A stretch of 64,000 nucleotides of DNA, taken from Leucothrix mucor DSM 2157 (GTDB lineage Bacteria; Pseudomonadota; Gammaproteobacteria; Thiotrichales; Thiotrichaceae). Below are positions 1 through 9,301 of this stretch, one piece after another (position 1 is the stretch's first letter; each line of letters begins with the position of its first letter). The notes below the pieces were generated by a model, which worked only from the letters and a program-made list of their open reading frames with translations, had not been told where the DNA came from and ran no database searches. The stretch spans positions 2,340,655 to 2,404,654 of the forward strand of contig NZ_ATTE01000001.1 of the NCBI RefSeq assembly GCF_000419525.1. Reading direction: 5' to 3'. The translations under genes and the position numbers were made by a program.

Positions 1-1
1 T

Positions 2-793
2 TCACTGGGTAGCAGCGAAGCCCGTGCAGCCTACCGTGACATTTTAGTGGCTTATCTGACAGAGCATGAAGCGCAACTGGATGAAGATTCCAAGCGCCGA
101 ATGCTGAGCAATCCACTGCGCGTACTGGACAGCAAGAACCCTGATTTAGCTGAGCTTATTGAAGCGGCACCTAAGTTGCTGGATCACTTAGATGATGAGT
201 CCAAACAGCACTTTGAGCGCTTCCAGCAGTTACTGACTGATATGGGCATTCCTTTTGTCGTGAATACTCGCTTGGTTCGCGGCTTGGATTACTACAGCCG
301 TACAGTATTTGAGTGGGTTACTACGGAGCTTGGCACCCAAGGCACTATCTGTGCTGGTGGGCGTTACGATGGCTTGGTTGAGCAGCTAGGCGGTAAGCCA
401 ACGGCTGGCCTTGGCTTTGCTATGGGTCTGGAACGTATTCTGCTGTTACTGGAAGAGCAATCCATTGAGATTCCAAGTTTAGCGCCTCATGCTTATCTAT
501 TGATGCAAGGCGACGCGGCTGAGCGTGAAGGCCTGAAACTGGCAGAAACCCTGCGGGATAACGTCTCTGGTTTACGAATCATGAGCAACTGCGCCTCTGC
601 CAGCTTTAAATCACAAATGAAGCGTGCCGATAAATCCGGCGCGCAGTATGCAATCATCCTTGGTGACAATGAAATCAACGAAGGCGTTGTTAGCCTCAAG
701 CCGTTAAACGGTGGCGAGCAGCAGCAGTTGAGCCAAGATGCATTAATTGAACATCTGACACACATAGTTTCAACGGAGAATAATAATGGCTGA
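2..793 (+). CDS. hisS: Histidyl-tRNA synthetase, C-terminal part (5' end outside window)
   Basis: Charges tRNA-His with histidine in the cytoplasm. The frame is open from base 2, so only about 263 C-terminal residues are seen. The class II signature RGLDYYSRTVFE (bases about 277-312) and the following AGGRYDGL stretch are the histidine-binding motifs of HisS. The remainder is the alpha/beta anticodon-binding domain ending in a short polar tail. Its stop overlaps the start of the next gene by 8 bp, giving the usual gammaproteobacterial order hisS-yfgM-bamB. The GTG at base 47 lies inside the domain and is not the start. Confidence 0.97.
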   Translation, partial: SLGSSEARAAYRDILVAYLTEHEAQLDEDSKRRMLSNPLRVLDSKNPDLAELIEAAPKLLDHLDDESKQHFERFQQLLTDMGIPFVVNTRLVRGLDYYSRTVFEWVTTELGTQGTICAGGRYDGLVEQLGGKPTAGLGFAMGLERILLLLEEQSIEIPSLAPHAYLLMQGDAAEREGLKLAETLRDNVSGLRIMSNCASASFKSQMKRADKSGAQYAIILGDNEINEGVVSLKPLNGGEQQQLSQDALIEHLTHIVSTENNNG

Positions 794-1397
794 TGAATTA
801 AAGACTGATGAGGAACGGGCAGAAGAACTCAAAGCCTGGTGGCGCTCGAATGGCACATCTGTATTAGCAGGTATTGCTATCGCCATCGGTGGTGTATTCG
901 GCTGGCAGCAATGGCAGAACTACCAACAGAATGAATCTGAAGCAGGCTCTGCACAACTGCAGGCAGCTCAAGCATCTGATGCGAATAAAGTCACTGCACT
1001 TAAAGCCGTTACTGAAGAATACAGCTCAACACCTTATGGCGCCTTAGCGGCACTGTCTGTCGCAGCTGAAACCAGCCAGACGGATGCAGACGCTACTATT
1101 GCAGCCTTAAAGCAAGCGATGGAAGCAAAAGATCCTAATGTTGCAGACATTGCTCGCCTGCGTTTGGCACGAGCTTATATTGCAGCTGGAAAATTGGGCG
1201 AAGCAGAAACTTTGCTGGATACCAAGATGGCGGTCGCATACACTTCTTTAGTTGAAGAGCTAAAAGGTGACTTATTCGTTGCCAAAAAAGATTTGGAAAA
1301 TGCACGCATTGCCTACGACAAGGCGATTCTTAGTGCGGGAACAAACTCCGCAGAATACCTGAGAATGAAGCGTGATAACCTTGGTAAAGGAGCGTAA
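786..1397 (+). CDS. yfgM: YfgM family tetratricopeptide protein, SecYEG-associated
   Basis: 203 residues. YfgM is a single-pass inner-membrane protein that associates with the SecYEG translocon and periplasmic chaperones (family knowledge). The sequence shows a short charged cytoplasmic N-terminus, one hydrophobic segment at about residues 24-42, and a periplasmic Ala-rich TPR-like helical region. The N-terminal ELKAWWRSNG motif before the membrane span is typical of the family. It overlaps hisS by 8 bp and is followed 3 bp later by bamB, so the three are cotranscribed. Confidence 0.92.
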   Translation: MADELKTDEERAEELKAWWRSNGTSVLAGIAIAIGGVFGWQQWQNYQQNESEAGSAQLQAAQASDANKVTALKAVTEEYSSTPYGALAALSVAAETSQTDADATIAALKQAMEAKDPNVADIARLRLARAYIAAGKLGEAETLLDTKMAVAYTSLVEELKGDLFVAKKDLENARIAYDKAILSAGTNSAEYLRMKRDNLGKGA

Positions 1398-1400
1398 TTA

Positions 1401-2591
1401 GTGAATAGCAGACTACCCACTTATCTTAAGCATGGCTTGTTAACCGTTGCAATCAGTGTTGCGGTTGCAGGCTGTAGTGGACAATCCTTTCCGGGTAGTC
1501 AGCTCTTGGGCGGACAGCAGAATGCTTATGTGCCGCCGAAGATTAAAGCACTAAAACCTGTGACTGCCTCAGTTAAAACGCTGTGGCAAGTTAAAACCGC
1601 ATCGTCGGTTAGCAGTGTTCGCATTCACCCTTACGTAAATGATGTAGCAGTTTATACCGCTGCCGGTGGCACCGTGTCTGCCTGGAACAAAACCACGGGC
1701 CGCGCGCTCTGGTCTAATCCGGTTGGCGAGCTAATCAGTGCTGGCGTAAACGGTGGCGAAGGCAAAGTCTATGTTGGAACCCGCAGCGGTAAAGCACTAG
1801 CGCTGGATGCCAACACTGGTAAAATTCTCTGGATTGCACCGCTAGGCACTGAAGTACTGGCTGTTTCTCCATCATCTAACGGTAACTTAGCTTTCCGTAC
1901 CATCGATGGAAAATTAGTTGGTCTTGACAGTAATACTGGTGAGCAAGCTTGGGTACGCCAGCAACGCACTCCACAGCTTTCAAGCTATGGCGCCAGCGTG
2001 CCTATTATTGTTGATAACGGCGTCATTGCTGGTTTCGACAATGGTAAAATTGCAGCTTACTTGCTGAAAACAGGTAAACCAATCTGGGAAGTCACCATTG
2101 CAACGCCTCAAGGTGGATCAGAACTTGATCAAATCGTTGATGTGGATGGACGCTTAAAGCCTCTGGGTAATGCCCTATTCACCAGCAGCGTGAATGGTCG
2201 CATCCTCGGCGCTAATATGCTAAACGGAAACGTAGTGTGGAGTGATGTTTTATCTTCCTACACCGGTGCAGACGCTGATCCTAAAGGTGTTTACAGCACG
2301 GATTCCACAGGCAGAGTTTGGAAGTATGGCCCGTTAAATGGTCAGAAGGCTTGGGATAATAGCGACCTTGAAAATCGCCAACCAACAGCGCCAACGGTTG
2401 TCGCTGGCGGAAGTCGCATTGTAGTGGGTGATCGTCAAGGTAACCTACACTGGCTCGACACCAGCAATGGACAAATTGTTAGCCGCACCACAGGTGACCC
2501 AGCAGGTTACCAAGTACCGGTCGCAGTCAGTGGCAATACCATTTATGCCTTTGGCCGCAGCGGTATGCTGACAGCCATTAGCAACCAGTAA
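1401..2591 (+). CDS. bamB: Outer membrane protein assembly lipoprotein BamB
   Basis: 396 residues. BamB is the beta-propeller lipoprotein of the BAM complex, which inserts beta-barrel proteins into the outer membrane. A signal peptide ends in the lipobox VAGC (Cys near residue 25). Repeated PQQ-like blades follow, with recurring patterns such as ALDANTGKILW, GLDSNTGEQAW and WLDTSNGQIV. The start is GTG with GGAG eight bases upstream. der (engA), which often follows bamB, is not here; the gene instead meets recJ tail to tail with a 10-bp gap. Confidence 0.95.
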   Translation: MNSRLPTYLKHGLLTVAISVAVAGCSGQSFPGSQLLGGQQNAYVPPKIKALKPVTASVKTLWQVKTASSVSSVRIHPYVNDVAVYTAAGGTVSAWNKTTGRALWSNPVGELISAGVNGGEGKVYVGTRSGKALALDANTGKILWIAPLGTEVLAVSPSSNGNLAFRTIDGKLVGLDSNTGEQAWVRQQRTPQLSSYGASVPIIVDNGVIAGFDNGKIAAYLLKTGKPIWEVTIATPQGGSELDQIVDVDGRLKPLGNALFTSSVNGRILGANMLNGNVVWSDVLSSYTGADADPKGVYSTDSTGRVWKYGPLNGQKAWDNSDLENRQPTAPTVVAGGSRIVVGDRQGNLHWLDTSNGQIVSRTTGDPAGYQVPVAVSGNTIYAFGRSGMLTAISNQ

Positions 2592-2601
2592 TACCCATCG
2601 T

Positions 2602-4344
2602 TTACAGCAGTCGCTGCACCATTAATTGCAGCGACCGCTTGCCGTTATACTCATTCACCGACAATTGATACAGCAGATGTGCTTGCTCGCCCTGCTTCGG
2701 CCATTGCGTCGGATCAACATTAAATACAATTCCCGACAACAGCTCTGAGCTGCCTTTCGCGCGCAATGTAAGCTTTAGATGAATTTGTTTTAACTCCCGC
2801 CGCTCGACAATCTCAAACACATCATCAAACACCGGTGCCGGAAACGCCTGCCCCCATGGAATTCGATGAGATAACTCCTCAGCAACGTCCAATGAATAGT
2901 CATCAGCCGCCAGACTGCCATCACTCAGAATTTGCTCCTGAAAGACTGCCGCATCCGTTTGCTCAGCAACCACCGCTTCTACCGCTAACCGAAAAGGCTC
3001 AAAATCGCCTGTTTTCAAAGTGAGGCCAGCAGCCATGGCATGCCCCCCAAACTTTTCAACCAAGCCCGGATGCGAACTCGCCACCCGGTCAATCACATCG
3101 CGCATGTGTATGCCAGTAATCGAGCGACCAGAGCCTTTGATTTCACCATCCGTACCCGGTGCAAATATCAAACAAGGACGATAATAACGCTCCCGAATCC
3201 GCGCCGCTAAAATCCCAACAATGCCCTGATGCCATTCTTCGTGATACATGCAAATAATGGGTGGCAGCGTATCCTGATCCAGATTCAGCGAATCCAGCTG
3301 CTGCATAGCATCCTGTTTCATATCGGATTCTAATTCACGACGCGTGCGATTCATTTCATCCAGCTCAGCGGCCAGCGTCAACGCCGTGGCTTGCGAATCT
3401 GTTAGCAGGCACTCTATGCCAAGCGACATATCATCCAAACGCCCTGCAGCATTTAAGCGCGGACCACAAACAAAGCCGAGGTCTTGGCTACAGACTTGCT
3501 GATAATTCCGCTTGCCAAGCTGCAACAAGGCTAAAATACCTGCACTACACTTACCACTTCGGATACGACGTAAGCCCTGCTCAACTAAAATTCGATTATT
3601 AGTATCCAAAGGTACTACATCAGCGACCGTACCCAATGCCACCAAATCCAACCATTGAACCAGATTAGGCGGGGCCAGTTTATGCTCTGCAAAATAATTT
3701 TTAGTCGCCAGCGTTTGTTTCAATGCCAGCATTAGGTAAAAGATCACCCCAACTCCAGCAAGATTCTTTGACGCAAATTCATCACCCGGCTGATTAGGGT
3801 TTACGATGGCAGCGGCCGCAGGTAAGGCTCGACCCGGTAAATGATGATCAGTAATAATCACATCAATTCCAAGCTCACGAGCATAGGCAACACCCTCGAT
3901 ACTAGAGATACCATTATCAACGGTAATAATTAATTCAGGCTGGAAAGGCGCAGCTACATCAATAATCTCAGGAGTGAGACCGTAGCCATACTCAAAGCGA
4001 TTGGGGACAATGTAATTGACCGACTGAAAGCCGAGACTAGTCAAAGCGCGCATGGCTAAGGCCGTGGCGGTTGCACCATCAGCATCAAAATCACCCACAA
4101 TCAAAATACGCTTCTGGGCGATTAAGGCGTCATACAAACGCTGTGTAGCTTGATCAACTCCCATGAGCGATCCAACCGGCTGTAGGTGTTTGAGTTCACT
4201 GGAAAGCTGTATCGGGTCGGTAATTCCACGACTGGCAACCACCCGTTGCAGCAGGCTTGAAACGCCCGGCAGTGAGGGCAAAGTCTCAGGAATCGCGCGG
4301 CGCAGTAGTGCTACCGACGTTATATCAGCCATTGTATTACTCAT
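2602..4344 (-). CDS. recJ: Single-stranded-DNA-specific exonuclease RecJ
   Basis: 5'-3' exonuclease on single-stranded DNA, used in recombination and mismatch repair. The DHH phosphoesterase motifs are visible: DFDADGATATALA, the VITDHHLPG motif that names the family, and the DHHA1 signature EKFGGHAMAAGLTL in the C-terminal half, followed by an OB-like tail. The ATG at 4344 is preferred because AAGGGG lies six bases before it; the ATG two codons upstream directly abuts that site. About 580 residues is normal length. It converges on bamB. Confidence 0.96.
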   Translation of the reverse strand: MSNTMADITSVALLRRAIPETLPSLPGVSSLLQRVVASRGITDPIQLSSELKHLQPVGSLMGVDQATQRLYDALIAQKRILIVGDFDADGATATALAMRALTSLGFQSVNYIVPNRFEYGYGLTPEIIDVAAPFQPELIITVDNGISSIEGVAYARELGIDVIITDHHLPGRALPAAAAIVNPNQPGDEFASKNLAGVGVIFYLMLALKQTLATKNYFAEHKLAPPNLVQWLDLVALGTVADVVPLDTNNRILVEQGLRRIRSGKCSAGILALLQLGKRNYQQVCSQDLGFVCGPRLNAAGRLDDMSLGIECLLTDSQATALTLAAELDEMNRTRRELESDMKQDAMQQLDSLNLDQDTLPPIICMYHEEWHQGIVGILAARIRERYYRPCLIFAPGTDGEIKGSGRSITGIHMRDVIDRVASSHPGLVEKFGGHAMAAGLTLKTGDFEPFRLAVEAVVAEQTDAAVFQEQILSDGSLAADDYSLDVAEELSHRIPWGQAFPAPVFDDVFEIVERRELKQIHLKLTLRAKGSSELLSGIVFNVDPTQWPKQGEQAHLLYQLSVNEYNGKRSLQLMVQRLL

Positions 4345-4371
4345 TATCATCCCCTTAAATCTGGGGACAGA

Positions 4372-4785
4372 CTATAACGCAATCCGGTTTTGTTTGCGTT
4401 GTATCTCCTGATATTTCAATACCAGTGTTGGCCAGTATGGCTCATGAGTGTAGAGGTTAAAGGCACGGCGTATGGGGTCGAATAAGGCATCTTGCCAGCG
4501 CTTAGGTTTATACATTTCTGCAATGATTTGTTGCGCTAGCCAATGCTCATCAAAACCTGACCAAGCACCAACTGGCATTAGCAGGTTTTTGTATACGACG
4601 GGGGCGACTTCTGCATCACAAATGGCGCGTAACTCGTTTAAAGAGTAGCCGCTATCAACCATGACCGCAGCAATGTGGATCAGGTCACTTTCCTGAAGCT
4701 CCGTATCGAGCCAAAGGTCTGCGAGGGCGCTCCAAACGGGCGTCCGACGTTCTATTTCATCTTCGGTCAATCGCTTAGCAGGCAT
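4372..4785 (-). CDS. DUF7079-like small protein of unknown function
   Basis: 137 residues, no signal peptide or membrane segment. The N-terminal half carries a pattern I associate with the DUF7079 family (R-x-PVWSALADLWLDTE, then YSLNELRAI and EVAPVVYKNL). The family has no assigned function that I know of. It precedes recJ on the same strand with a gap of about 27 bp and could be cotranscribed with it. Family assignment is from memory of the motif pattern. Confidence 0.7.
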   Translation of the reverse strand: MPAKRLTEDEIERRTPVWSALADLWLDTELQESDLIHIAAVMVDSGYSLNELRAICDAEVAPVVYKNLLMPVGAWSGFDEHWLAQQIIAEMYKPKRWQDALFDPIRRAFNLYTHEPYWPTLVLKYQEIQRKQNRIAL

Positions 4786-4930
4786 GAGATTTACCTATTG
4801 ATTACCAGAAATACCATTCCCTATTATTTCACAATTACTAATAACTATACAAATTAACGTTTTTCCGCACCGACAAAAACCAACTGATGTGACTGAATTT
4901 ATTAATGAATTTCCTCTTGGGTTGCGGTAG

Positions 4931-6193
4931 TTATTGCTTCTTCTGCCAATCCCGCGCTACCCGAAATCCATAGAGATTACTCCGATCATGCTGCGAGCCC
5001 GGACTACGAATTGCCGAGCGCATACCCGCCCCATTCATATCCCAGGAACCACCACGACGCACTCTCACACTGGGGTTTTCACAGCCCGCCTCCCACGCTT
5101 TCCCATCTATTGGGGCATTGTGATAAGTTGTATGCCAGCAGTCCTCAACCCACTCCCACAAATTGCCAGACGTATCTTGCACATAATATTTATTTGCTGG
5201 AAATTGCCCAACCGGTGCAACCGTTGGCCACTGATCCTTACCGCCAACCCCACTATAATTTGCCTGATTATTGCTGGCTTTAGAGCCCCAAAAATAAGCT
5301 GTCGCTTGACCACCTCTAGCCGCCCTCTCCCACTCTACCTCAGTCGGCAAGCGATAAGGTGTTTTGGTTTCAGCGCTTAGCCAAGCAACATACTGCTGCG
5401 CATCGTGCCAACTCACACAGGTCACCGGATGGCCATCCGTTTGCTCATAACCTGGGGTTTTCCAGGTCAGCTTGGGGTTCATTACAAAAGGCGTTCCGGG
5501 TGCATCCATATCCTCGTGCACGCATCCTCGATTATTCTTTTCAGCATCGGTCACATAGCCTGAGCTTTCGATAAACTGCCTAAACTGAGCGTAAGTCACT
5601 TCATGCTGAGAGATTTCAAAAGTATCAATCGTCACCGCATGTGAAGGAAACTCACTGGGGCGGCAACCACCCGAGACATCGTCCCAACCTTTGGCGCAGC
5701 CGATACTCGTAACGCCGCCGGGAATTAGCAACATATTAGGAAAAGACCCAATCTCCTCATTAAACTTAAGTGCCGGATAATCCGAAAAGTTTAGACTGGC
5801 ATCGACCGGAGGATTGGGTAGCGCGGGAGATATCGGCGGCTTAACAGTCTCAACCACAAACACCGTCGCTACGGTGGCACATAGCGCACCAATCAAAGCT
5901 CCCAGACCATAAGTCTTGAAAAAGCGAATACGCTGACGTCGTCGGGACTCATCCTTTGCCTGTCGATAAATAACCCGCGCTTCTTCTGCTGAAATAGTAT
6001 CCAAACCACCGGAGTCGACCGCAATATCCGCCGCAATAGCCTCATCTCGGGCAATCAGATAATTCCGTATTTTTAGCGCGCTTACCTGTGTGTCATTATC
6101 ATCAACGGCCGGGCTCTCACCATGCAGCACTTCAAACCATTGTTTCTCATTTTCTTTAGGTAATAGCGTCTGCTTGGGCTTCTTATCTGGCAT
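4931..6193 (-). CDS. Membrane-anchored SUMF1/FGE-fold protein
   Basis: 420 residues. Residues 1-94 are a polar, presumably cytoplasmic region with the motif WFEVLHGE near residue 19. One membrane segment follows at about 95-115, then a periplasmic formylglycine-generating-enzyme-like domain (about 150-416) with family motifs PVTCVSWHDAQQYVAWL, YRLPTEVEWERAARGG, GNLWEWVEDCW and YGFRVAR. The position of the catalytic cysteine pair of true FGE is occupied by GGSWDMNGAGMRSAIR with no Cys, so sulfatase activation is unlikely; a binding or scaffold role is more plausible. It starts 9 bp after the sigma-factor stop, with GGAGG just before the ATG. The cytoplasmic-TM-periplasmic layout next to a sigma gene suggests an anti-sigma-like sensor (inference). 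Confidence 0.85.
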   Translation of the reverse strand: MPDKKPKQTLLPKENEKQWFEVLHGESPAVDDNDTQVSALKIRNYLIARDEAIAADIAVDSGGLDTISAEEARVIYRQAKDESRRRQRIRFFKTYGLGALIGALCATVATVFVVETVKPPISPALPNPPVDASLNFSDYPALKFNEEIGSFPNMLLIPGGVTSIGCAKGWDDVSGGCRPSEFPSHAVTIDTFEISQHEVTYAQFRQFIESSGYVTDAEKNNRGCVHEDMDAPGTPFVMNPKLTWKTPGYEQTDGHPVTCVSWHDAQQYVAWLSAETKTPYRLPTEVEWERAARGGQATAYFWGSKASNNQANYSGVGGKDQWPTVAPVGQFPANKYYVQDTSGNLWEWVEDCWHTTYHNAPIDGKAWEAGCENPSVRVRRGGSWDMNGAGMRSAIRSPGSQHDRSNLYGFRVARDWQKKQ

Positions 6194-6202
6194 AGGCCTC
6201 CT

Positions 6203-6805
6203 TCAGCAATACTCTTCTATGAGTTTTTTAAGACGTTTTTTTAGTATTGAGATTCGATTTCCTATCGCGGCGACGGTCCTGTTTGAACTCGCTGATATCT
6301 CAAGATAACTTAAACCAAAGGCATATTGCGTGTAGATAGCAATATCTTCTTTGCCCGTTTCCTGTGCCTCAATTTGATCGAAGACTTTCTGTAGGCAATC
6401 GATGGAATCAATCATATCCACATTGAGGCCATGATCTAGTGATGGCGCTTTGCCCACGATGCTCGCGATCGCATCGTAGTTCTCAGTGGATTTAATGATC
6501 GATGATCGGCAAGTTCGCTTACGGATATGATTGATACACTGATTGCGAACGATGGTATAAACCCACGCTCGGGAGCATTTCTGCCGTACACTTTCACCAT
6601 GATGCAGTAAGTTAATCGCGACTTCTTGTTGAATATCCTGCTGCTCGTCGAAGCTCAGGTTGCAATAACGTCGCCCAAAGTGATGAATATAACAATCGAC
6701 CAAGCTTAGCAATGCCGCCCCATTATCATTCTCCTGATCAAGGAGATTGCACAGCATTGTTGTGCAGCTAGGAATTCCAATATCTGTCGGCGTTTTACCC
6801 TTCAC
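6203..6805 (-). CDS. ECF-type RNA polymerase sigma factor
   Basis: About 200 residues. Sigma region 2 is recognisable (FDEQQDIQQEVAINLLHHG, then RAWVYTIVRNQCINHIRKR). Region 4 is the C-terminal helix-turn-helix around FGLSYLEISASSNRTVAAIGNRISILKKR (read in two pieces). I prefer the GTG at 6805, with AGAGGA five bases upstream; an upstream TTG at 6847 has no visible ribosome site. It forms an operon with the downstream SUMF1-fold membrane gene, its likely partner. No anti-sigma gene of a standard type is adjacent. Confidence 0.85.
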   Translation of the reverse strand: MKGKTPTDIGIPSCTTMLCNLLDQENDNGAALLSLVDCYIHHFGRRYCNLSFDEQQDIQQEVAINLLHHGESVRQKCSRAWVYTIVRNQCINHIRKRTCRSSIIKSTENYDAIASIVGKAPSLDHGLNVDMIDSIDCLQKVFDQIEAQETGKEDIAIYTQYAFGLSYLEISASSNRTVAAIGNRISILKKRLKKLIEEYC

Positions 6806-6992
6806 GAGATCCTCTAAAAAAAAGCATATGCCTAAAGCGTGTGGCAAGGATAAACGCAGTAGACAACCGCGTCACAGTAGTAACCGTAATAGAACGAATG
6901 CTCAGTATAGCAGGATCAGCCAAAAAAGGACGGGAATCACCAATTGACCAAGAGAACCCAGCCAACCTAGTGATTAGTAAGACTCAGAGCGA

Positions 6993-7778
6993 TTAACGAG
7001 TCAGATAATAATAGCGATACGCGGAACGATCATGCAGCATCGCAAAGCCATTGAACTGGCTACTTGATGGTGTATTCACTGCAGTCAATAGCGGCACTGA
7101 CTGGTAGCCATACTGATAAGTACTCGTGCCACGATTAAATGCAAACTGGTAGAACTGGTTCACATTGCGCTGCTTACCAATGTATAGGCGATAATGGCTG
7201 CCATCGTGCAACATCGCCCAGCGACGGTTGTTGGTAATATCGGCAGGTGCACCGGCGATCTTGATAACAGGCATTGACTCATGGCCATACACATACTGAT
7301 TGGTTCCCACCTTAAACGAAGCCTGATAAAGCGTGGAGGCATTACTACGACTGCGCATATACAAGCGGTAATTGGAGCCATCATGCAGCATCGCGAAGCT
7401 GCCAGTGTTCGCATCGGCTGGCATGCCGACAACTTTCAACACCTTAATCGAATTATTAAAACCGTACTCATAGCTCGATGTCGCTGGGTTAAAAGCAAAC
7501 TGATACAGGGTATCCAAGCTGCCTCTTTTAGGGAGATACAAGCGATAAGTCGAGCCATCATGCAGCATGGCAAAACGACCATAACCCGCATCGCTAGGCG
7601 CACCAGTGATTTTCACATTGGGGATGGAGTTATAGCCAAACTGATACTGCGAGCTTCCGGGTACATAGGCCGCCTGATTCAGACTATTTGGCACACTGTA
7701 GGCCGCTGCAGACATTAACAATAGCGACGCCCCAAGCACTAAACGGCTTATCAGCGCACCTGTAAGATTGATTTTCAT
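6993..7778 (-). CDS. Secreted protein with four about 58-residue YG/AMLHDGS repeats
   Basis: 261 residues, not a family I can name. A signal peptide spans about residues 1-29 (hydrophobic LVLGASLLLMSAAAYS). The mature part consists of four imperfect repeats, each containing a Tyr-rich strand (QYQFGYNSIP, SYEYGFNNS, QYVYGHESMP, TYQYGYQSVP), a GAPAD-type turn and the signature FAMLHDGSxYRLY. The high Tyr/aromatic content and regular spacing suggest a beta-structured extracytoplasmic binding protein (inference). It stands alone on the minus strand, 145 bp upstream of the sigma/SUMF1 operon. A terminator or regulatory site linking them was not seen. Confidence 0.8.
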   Translation of the reverse strand: MKINLTGALISRLVLGASLLLMSAAAYSVPNSLNQAAYVPGSSQYQFGYNSIPNVKITGAPSDAGYGRFAMLHDGSTYRLYLPKRGSLDTLYQFAFNPATSSYEYGFNNSIKVLKVVGMPADANTGSFAMLHDGSNYRLYMRSRSNASTLYQASFKVGTNQYVYGHESMPVIKIAGAPADITNNRRWAMLHDGSHYRLYIGKQRNVNQFYQFAFNRGTSTYQYGYQSVPLLTAVNTPSSSQFNGFAMLHDRSAYRYYYLTR

Positions 7779-7987
7779 TAGATATTCCCTCTCTTTACAA
7801 TAATTATTTTACTCACGCAGGCAATGTCATGATTTTTAGGCATGGCACTACACTTATAAGCTTAGCCTAGCGGCCAGCGATTTGCTGATAAACCTAGCCC
7901 CTGTTTAAACCCTACCTCAATTGACCCAAATTGAAATCCGCTGCCACCTAATGCAAATTAACTAAAATCATTCATTATGGTGCCCTG

Positions 7988-9301
7988 ATGACTCACACAG
8001 TCGGCTTGTACTGCTTCACCACCGATCTACGCTTGCATGACCAACCGGCACTTACCAAGGCGGCTAGCGAGGTAGACCAACTCGTTTGCTATTACCAATG
8101 GGGAAATGCCTGGAGCCAACACGCCCGCAGCATGAATGCAGAGATCGGCAGCGCTAGACAACGTTTTTTAGCGCAATCAGTCGCCGACCTGAGCCTACAA
8201 CTCAACTCACTACAACAACGCCTGTGGCTCTCTCATCATAATGACGGCACTACGCTCGGCAAGCTTATCGAAGCACTTGGGATTACAGATGTATATCGCA
8301 GCGTGCAAGCAGGTTGGTTTGAGCATCAACAGTGGCAAGAATTACAATCTAAATACCCACACATCCGCTTTCATAACATCGACACTCGAACGCTATACGA
8401 TCAAAGCACACTCCCCTTCGCCATTGAAACCATGCCCGGTGGATTTAGTGGCGTAAGAAGCAAACTTGAAAAAAACGAACCATGCACGCCTATCAGCACT
8501 CTCAAACAACTGCCACCCATGCCCGAGTCGGCATCACAACTTGAGCAATGGCCAGAAATAAGCAGGCAAATCCCACCCAAGCAATCAACCACTGACTCAC
8601 CAGAGCATAATAGCTTCAAAGGCGGCGAACGCGCAGGCTTAGCCCATCTCTCGGCATACTTAAGCTCAGGCGCAGCCTCAAGCTACAAGCAAACCCGCAA
8701 TGCACTCGATGGCTGGAATCACTCCTGCAAATTCTCACCTTGGCTAGCCACCGGCAGCCTCTCCGTGCGTAAAGTAGTGGCCGACTTAAAGCACTACGAA
8801 GCCAAACATGGCGCAAATAAGTCCAGCTATTGGATTTATGTAGAACTGCTATGGCGTGAGTATTTCCAATGGTATGCAATGCGCCACGGCTCCAAGCTCT
8901 ACCAACACGGCGGCGCGAATGACACCACACTGCACTACACTCACGACTCCGAGCGCATCGAGCAATGGATTCATGGCAGAACCGACTATCCATTAGTGAA
9001 TGCCTGCATGACCGAACTGCGCTTAACTGGCTTTATGTCTAACCGTGGCCGCCAGATCGTCGCCAGCTGTTTGGTCAATGAATTGGAACAAGACTGGCGA
9101 TTTGGTGCCGCTTATTTCGAGCAAATGCTGATCGATTACGATACCGCATGCAACTGGGGCAACTGGCAATATATCGCTGGCGCGGGGCCAACCACCGTCC
9201 AAAAACGTCACTTCAATCTCGATAAACAAGCTAGCCAATTCGATCCAAAACAACGCTATACCCAATACTGGCTTGAGCAACGCGATGCCTTTACCCGATG
9301 A
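7988..9301 (+). CDS. Cryptochrome DASH-like photolyase family protein
   Basis: 437 residues. Members bind FAD and usually a pterin antenna and act on UV-damaged DNA, preferentially single-stranded, or as blue-light sensors. The N-terminal alpha/beta domain starts GLYCFTTDLRLHDQPAL. The GGFSGVRSKLEK stretch and the C-terminal FAD region (SNRGRQIVASCL, DWRFGAAYFEQMLIDYD, CNWGNWQYIAGAG, FNLDKQASQFDP) match the DASH group, which has the NRGRQ and NWGNWQY forms. Length agrees with bacterial DASH proteins. Its TGA stop overlaps the ATG of the next photolyase gene (ATGA), so the two are translationally coupled. Confidence 0.9.
   Translation: MTHTVGLYCFTTDLRLHDQPALTKAASEVDQLVCYYQWGNAWSQHARSMNAEIGSARQRFLAQSVADLSLQLNSLQQRLWLSHHNDGTTLGKLIEALGITDVYRSVQAGWFEHQQWQELQSKYPHIRFHNIDTRTLYDQSTLPFAIETMPGGFSGVRSKLEKNEPCTPISTLKQLPPMPESASQLEQWPEISRQIPPKQSTTDSPEHNSFKGGERAGLAHLSAYLSSGAASSYKQTRNALDGWNHSCKFSPWLATGSLSVRKVVADLKHYEAKHGANKSSYWIYVELLWREYFQWYAMRHGSKLYQHGGANDTTLHYTHDSERIEQWIHGRTDYPLVNACMTELRLTGFMSNRGRQIVASCLVNELEQDWRFGAAYFEQMLIDYDTACNWGNWQYIAGAGPTTVQKRHFNLDKQASQFDPKQRYTQYWLEQRDAFTR

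Noticed and set aside
5011-5574. Plus-strand ORFs over the SUMF1-fold gene
   Set aside because: Shadow frames with no family similarity or ribosome sites.
4931-6193. True formylglycine-generating enzyme for sulfatases
   Set aside because: The catalytic cysteine pair is absent and no sulfatase gene is nearby.
7160-7718. Long alternative-frame ORFs over the repeat-protein gene
   Set aside because: They run antisense or out of frame to a clear signal-peptide repeat protein; their length comes from its repetitive sequence.
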